A DNA stretch of 64,000 nucleotides from Nocardia uniformis NBRC 13702 (lineage in GTDB: Bacteria; Actinomycetota; Actinomycetes; Mycobacteriales; Mycobacteriaceae), in the NCBI RefSeq assembly GCF_001613345.1, contig NZ_BDCE01000048.1, positions 1 through 64,000 on the forward strand. Direction: 5' to 3'. A program made the translations under genes and the position numbers. The notes below the pieces were generated by a model. It had not been told where the DNA came from. It made no database searches and worked only from the letters and a program-made list of their open reading frames with translations. This document shows positions 63,401 through 64,000 of this stretch, one piece after another. Every line of letters starts with the position of its first letter. Position 1 is the first letter of the stretch.

Positions 63401-64000
63401 CAGGCGTTTCTGCAGTTCCACGCCACTGAGCGAGTCGAACCCCAGGTCGGTGAACGGCAGGTCGTGGCGAATCGAGTCGGCCGATTCGTACCCGAGGACG
63501 GCTGCGGCCTGCTCGCGGACCACAGCGAGAACCACGGCGTGGTGCTGGAATTCAGGCAGCGCTCGCAGGTTCTGCGCCAAGATGCTGCCGGAGGGTGTGC
63601 GATGTTCGATGTCGTCACCGGCAGTGCCTGTCCGGTCGGAAGTGGCGGGCGCTACCGGCGGCGACTCGACGGACGCGAGCCCCCCGGAGTTCTCCCGGCG
63701 GCGAAATGCGTACGGCGGCAGATCAACCCGGACGCCTGCTGTCGCCCAATCTGCCGAATTAACCGGCAGTCCAGCGCAATACGCCCGCAGCAGCGACTCC
63801 CGGCTCTGCCGAGGGCTGCCGTTCGGCAACGATTCGACGATCGGTGCGCTGGCTTCCGAACCGCCGCCGTGCTCGGCGAGCGCTCCCAGCTCGGAAAGGA
63901 GCTGCTCGCGGCTCGACGCAAAAAAGCCTGCACGCCACGACATATGGGCGCGGCCGGTGAGTAGCGAATGCGCGACATCGGCAAGGGTGGGTTCCGGGTG
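51497..64000 (-). CDS. PKS A: type I polyketide synthase, 5' end outside window
   Basis: The reading frame is open from the right window edge to the stop at 51497-51499 (4167 residues visible; numbering here starts at the Met codon at 63943). It begins in a KS-AT linker, jumps to a post-AT linker without any AT, and continues with ACP, module A1 (KS-AT-DH-KR-ACP, 228-1975) and module A2 (KS-AT-DH-ER-KR-ACP, 2001-4075). It ends in a C-terminal docking region with DDDELFEFIDSLS. Both ATs are malonyl type (HAFH). A1 should give a double bond and A2 a saturated two-carbon unit, since A2 has the cluster's only ER. The start codon and the starter-loading domains lie outside the window. Confidence 0.95.
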   Translation of the reverse strand, partial: HPEPTLADVAHSLLTGRAHMSWRAGFFASSREQLLSELGALAEHGGGSEASAPIVESLPNGSPRQSRESLLRAYCAGLPVNSADWATAGVRVDLPPYAFRRRENSGGLASVESPPVAPATSDRTGTAGDDIEHRTPSGSILAQNLRALPEFQHHAVVLAVVREQAAAVLGYESADSIRHDLPFTDLGFDSLSGVELQKRLTRATGVELPRSLIFDHPTATSVADLLKSRATATGDRRSRVTRRTTSDEPIAIVGMGARFPGGVTSAEELWDLIDAGRDAIGDFPADRGWDLDRLYDPDADKAGTAYTRRGGFLSSAGDFDPVFFGISPREALAMDPQQRVFLETAWEALEDAGIDPTTLRGSDTGVFVGACASGYSGLVTGELEGFRLTGTSHSVISGRLAYVLGLEGPAVTVDTACSSSLVALHSACQALRQGESSLILAGGVTIAATPDLYVDFSRQRGLSRDGRCKAFSAGADGVGWSEGSGVLVLERLSDARRLGHNVLAVVRGSAVNQDGASNGLTAPNGPSQQRVIEQALANAGLSAADVDVVEAHGTGTTLGDPIEAQALIAAYGQARDDREPLRIGSLKSNIGHTVAAAGVAGVIKIVQALRHRRLPRTLHAEMPSPHVDWNAGAVRLLAEAEPWERGDRARRAGVSSFGISGTNAHMILEEAPVDAAASDIPRSGSVLPNNQVPLVISGKGEAALRAQAARLRMWLSERPQLDVGDVAGALTTTRAQLDSRAVVFGRDRVELLERLHAFADAGSAADLVTGTVVAGQTAFLFTGQGAQRVGMGRELYEAFPVFATALDELCAQFDPLLGRTLREVMFTDSTGVLDRTEWTQPALFAFEVALYRLLESFGTAPDILAGHSIGELSAAHVAGVLSLPDACTLVVARGRLMGELPEGGAMLAVAVDEADANEIIGGLDADLSLAAVNGPAATVLSGATATINAVEQELAAKGIQTTRLRVSHAFHSARMDPMLAEFRTIAEALTYNPPRLPIVSNVTGQLADDTITTPEYWVRQVRATVRFAPGIDTLLASGVRRFVEVGPDSVLSAATNRCLAADPAIEASTSVVAMSRRSNDQVPQLLSALAQLHVTGGPVDWPTLLSDPAERRIPLPTYAFQHQRFWLRPSLATTSGTSGHPILTDVVGVAGTEEWLCTGRLSMREHPWINDHAAHGVVVVPSAVLVEFLLIAGERIDCDVLEELTLQVPIVPAEDEEIELQVAVRPLESGRRHFDFYFRKSADAPWVLNATGALAQRHSGDPEVLRLLDQAWPPADAEALDATHIPGLMTQGSGLEYGPAFGGVHTVWRQADAVFSDITLRTEMGDPASAFGLHPTLLDMTVHAGLAELLWRELDHDPGSGKLLFRWGGARFHRPMAVADRSAQLTSLRVAAVATGPETISVAAVDSAGRPILSVDAVVMRPYDVRRFFDGLSEHTADLYRVRWERAGGAVVSDPGSAAALADTALAGIDESYASVEAIVDAGRIPTAVAYRAEFPSDEPADIYATTRRAVHETLALLNSWLRYERLSDTRLVIVTKGAVGIADETPDLIAAAVWGVVRSAQSENPDRFVLVDEDPAAPLDAEALAAALRTEEPQVAIRGSEVLVPRLVRAETHSAEADVDATPFGTGTVLITGGTGGLGALFARHLVTEYGVRELALTSRRGSDAPGAAALVEELAALGAQARVIACDVADRAAVRQLVSGLTGTDGTAGLSAVIHAAGVLDDGTIGSLTTEQVDRVLAPKVAGAWNLHESTEGIDLSAFVLFSSVAGVIGSAGQGNYAAANSFLDALATRRRAAGLAGTSLAWGPWSEAGGMTGDLDPAAVARWDRLGLGQIERAKGLRLFGAALAHSETRLVPLRFDATALRRGSDPHSLPSVLRGFGRRPADVARSANGGAAIATLAARLAEAGSDPGSDRSAELTLETVRAQVAAVLGHDSGDSIDAEKPFRELGFDSLGGVDLRNRLGKATGLSLPSTLVFDYPTPAAVAKLIQSRVAPEPAAQRELAKKRAAEQVASSPSHTDEPIAIVGMACRYPGGVESPNALWDLVFTGTDATSDFPADRGWELDRLIDPDPDNPGTTYSGRGGFLTGAADFDAGFFGIGPREAVAMDPQQRLLLEVSWEALEHAGIDPTSLRGSDTGVYAGVMYQDYESLTRNAGPEVEGYALTGSLGSVVSGRIGYALGLEGPALTVDTACSSSLVALHLACRALRQGEGSMALVGGATVMATPAVFLDFSRQRGLASDGRCKSFSAAADGVSWSEGAAVLVVERLSDAQRLGHTVLAVVRGSAVNQDGASNGLTAPNGPAQERVIAEALADAGLTPSEVDAVEAHGTGTTLGDPIEAQALIAAYGHDRGDRQPLRIGSLKSNIGHAQAAAGVGGIIKMVQAMHHGVLPRTLHAEELSPHVDWSSGAVRVLTEAERWPSGDRLRRAGVSSFGISGTNAHIILEEAPATATAPVLDPSANPNAVALMVSARSEVAMRAQADRLRQWMIERPALAVRDVASALVGTRARLDWRGGAVGRDRDELLAGLAALASGQATPTAVADTVTPGRVAFLFTGQGAQRRGMGAGLYRDYPVFAGALDEVCAVFDGHLGGSLRSVIFDAPESGLNRTEFTQPALFAFEVALFRLLESFGVVPDVVAGHSIGELAAAYVAGVWSLSDACALVAARGRLMGGLAEGGAMLAAAVSEEQAVAVVADHSDRLSVAAINGPAAVVLSGDEDAVAEVEQLFEQRGIRTSRLRVSHAFHSARMDPMLAEFRTVAERLSYRQPLLPIVSNVTGTEAGDAVCDPEYWVTQVRGCVRFAPGVDTLIESGVRKFIEVGPDAVLTAMTSACLAQHPEVETKSTAVAASRRSMDEPTAFVSALARADAAGVPVDWSPAHGATGHVALPTYAFQRQRYWARPVQANDVRSSGLEDAGHPLLGAIVRIPSSEQVVFTGRLSRSTQPWLEEHAVAGTVLLPGAALVELALHAGAATGRPRLTELVIEAPLPIPAGAGVELRLVVGEPDDSNAMTAHFYSRTESAESDGDPQWVRHAVATLTDDAFAPSNPGGSHEWPPADAAVIAVDDGYAALDERGYGYGPAFRGVRAVWARPEEAFAEIALPDSVRDQAGEFGMHPALLDSALHAILLGGLLPAPPSGSVFVPFSWEHVDLRGLGATALRVHARVSDSGAERITLSFTDQAGTPIGEVGALTLRTIATGALTGVELQRDSLGYRVDWVVRPQPDGDTVNVVWDAGTPQDAAPDNTGVYEIATLGGRRHMVVRIEPATDPERWVEGSSRHPGGNSDQPLSLPDSVRQTVIGVAARVRRLLAGDDPLVIVTSRAVAAEPGERIDPASAAVWGLLRTAQSEHPDRIRLMDVGGERDYRAAVESAATIVDESQLAVRGSAMYVPRVTRDSGALTAPDGAAWALNLRDNGTLGTENFGLDENPGAAATLMPGQVRVSMRAVGLNFRDVLMALGSYPDPLGRIGGEGAGVVLEVADDVTEFAVGERVFGFTPGMGSVVVVDHRLLAPMPQGWSFARAAAVPIVYATAYYGLVDLAEARSGETLLLHAATGGVGMAAVQLARHLGLRVLATASKPKWNVLRDMGFDDSDIADSRTLDFEQKFSDRTGGAGVDIVLDSLAGEFVDASLRLLPRGGRFVEMGMLDRRDPDEVSALHPGVRYASFMLMEAGPERLREILQALVALFDGRDLTPYPITTWDLRRAPEAFRHLSQARGVGKNVLTVPAPLGTDGTVLITGGTGGLGVVAARHLITAHGVRRLVLASRRGADTPGVAETVAELTALGAHVDVVACDAADRAALDRLLATIPAQHPLAGVVHAAGVLADGLLATMTDEQIATVLRPKVDAAWNLHEATAGMDLSAFVLYSSVAGVLGTAGQANYAAANTFLDALAQHRRAEGLPATSIAWGPWQQNSGMTGHLTEADLARLRREGLLPLNADEGMDLFDAATAAGHPTSVAVRIDRDALGAGDPAGVRPIMRALSRPGARRGAVAEPATAEIAAGSGQLVTRLLGRSAEEQKRVLLGVIGVHAAAVLGHTGAETLDADKPFSAIGFDSLGVMEFRNRLKTAAGVQLSATAMFDHPTPAALAEFLRQELVPADADARALAAEVDSLTRSFADAELTSSERSDLAKKLSALLRKLEDVAADSIDDAGDLDSADDDELFEFIDSLS
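51500..57943 (-). other. PKS module A2: KS-AT-DH-ER-KR-ACP plus docking region
   Basis: Residues 2001-4148. KS Cys2174; AT Ser2622, HAFH at 2722 (malonyl); DH His2929 (HAVAGTVLLP) and Asp3099. ER about 3385-3705 with LNFRDVLMALG and the NADPH loop HAATGGVGMAAVQLA. KR TGGTGGLG at about 3716, LAD instead of LDD (3802-3804) and Tyr3859; ACP Ser4033. The docking tail is 4080-4148. This is the only fully reducing module in the window. Confidence 0.92.
54141..54201. repeat. possible diverged family 2 repeat in module A2
   Basis: The right half, GGAACCTTCGACCCAGCGCTCAG, split as GGAACCTTCGA and CCCAGCGCTCAG, matches 18 of 23 bases of the copy ending at 31575. The left half is much diverged. It encodes EGSSRHPGGNSD, similar in style to ESSPRGTS. 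It lies in the linker between DH and ER. Confidence 0.4.
58019..63262 (-). other. PKS module A1: KS-AT-DH-KR-ACP
   Basis: Residues 228-1975. KS Cys398; AT Ser849 (GHSIGE), HAFH at 949 (malonyl); DH His1153 (HAAHGVVVVP) and Asp1320 (LLDMTVH); KR TGGTGGLG near 1614, LDD at 1703-1705 and Tyr1760; ACP Ser1934. This is the first complete extender module in the window. Confidence 0.92.
63266..64000 (-). other. AT-less KS-linker and ACP at the visible start of PKS A
   Basis: The frame enters with a KS-AT linker (HPEPTLADVAHSLLTGRAH, then SREQLLSELGALAEH). Within about 40 residues it reaches a post-AT linker (LLRAYCAGLPVNSADW, then VDLPPYAFRRRE), so the roughly 300-residue AT is absent. An ACP follows (residues about 123-210) with GFDSL at Ser171. 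The layout resembles modules that use a separate AT or receive a ready-made starter. Confidence 0.7.

Noticed and set aside
18916..64000. The repetitive DNA of the PKS region as a tandem-repeat array, CRISPR or insertion sequence
   Set aside because: The periodic similarity of about 5.2 kb is explained by homologous PKS modules; no spacer-repeat pattern, transposase or terminal repeats were seen.

Overview
The window is high-GC actinomycete DNA. The gene content (two MpaB/Lcp-like oxygenases, an EthA-like flavin monooxygenase, a leucine-carboxyl-methyltransferase-type methylase, several TetR regulators and a giant modular polyketide synthase) points to a mycolic-acid actinomycete, most probably Nocardia. 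The genus is an inference from gene content only.

The left third (1-12000) is ordinary accessory genome. It holds a cut-off MpaB-like gene, an alpha/beta hydrolase, an Lcp/MpaB-like oxygenase divergent from a TetR gene with an operator-like palindrome between them, a PhnZ-like HD-domain protein, a DUF1254/DUF1214 lipoprotein, a small lipoprotein, a TetR gene followed by a 14-bp-arm palindrome and a heterodimeric ABC exporter pair, and a third TetR with its own palindrome, a small membrane protein and the wreck of an epimerase gene. Positions 12048-12772 look decayed and carry no convincing gene.

From about 12.8 kb begins what looks like the edge of a polyketide cluster. An EthA-like Baeyer-Villiger monooxygenase, a diiron-type PF10118 'metal-dependent hydrolase', a cytochrome P450, a type II thioesterase and an O-methyltransferase precede a perfect 28-bp palindrome at 18882-18909. 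There the plus-strand tailoring genes meet the minus-strand PKS operon head-on.

Positions 18916-64000 are three collinear type I PKS genes on the minus strand, called here PKS A (open at the window edge), PKS B (7085 aa) and PKS C (3763 aa). Together they hold eight complete extender modules plus one incomplete module that has no acyltransferase. All eight ATs carry the malonyl-CoA signature HAFH. All eight modules have KR and DH, only one (A2) has ER, and PKS C ends in a thioesterase. In collinear order this predicts an unbranched polyene acid or lactone: a C=C from A1, a saturated unit from A2, then up to six conjugated C=C from B1-B4, C1 and C2. The C2 DH has a damaged motif and may leave a hydroxyl.

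The features that most deserve a second look are: (1) the AT-less start of PKS A, whose upstream part lies outside the window; (2) at least two families of short palindromic or G-rich repeats inserted in frame in PKS linkers and even inside a KR domain, absent from the matching place in sister modules; (3) a recent two-module duplication (B3-B4 against C1-C2); and (4) a pair of KRs with an unusual ADN motif in place of LDD.
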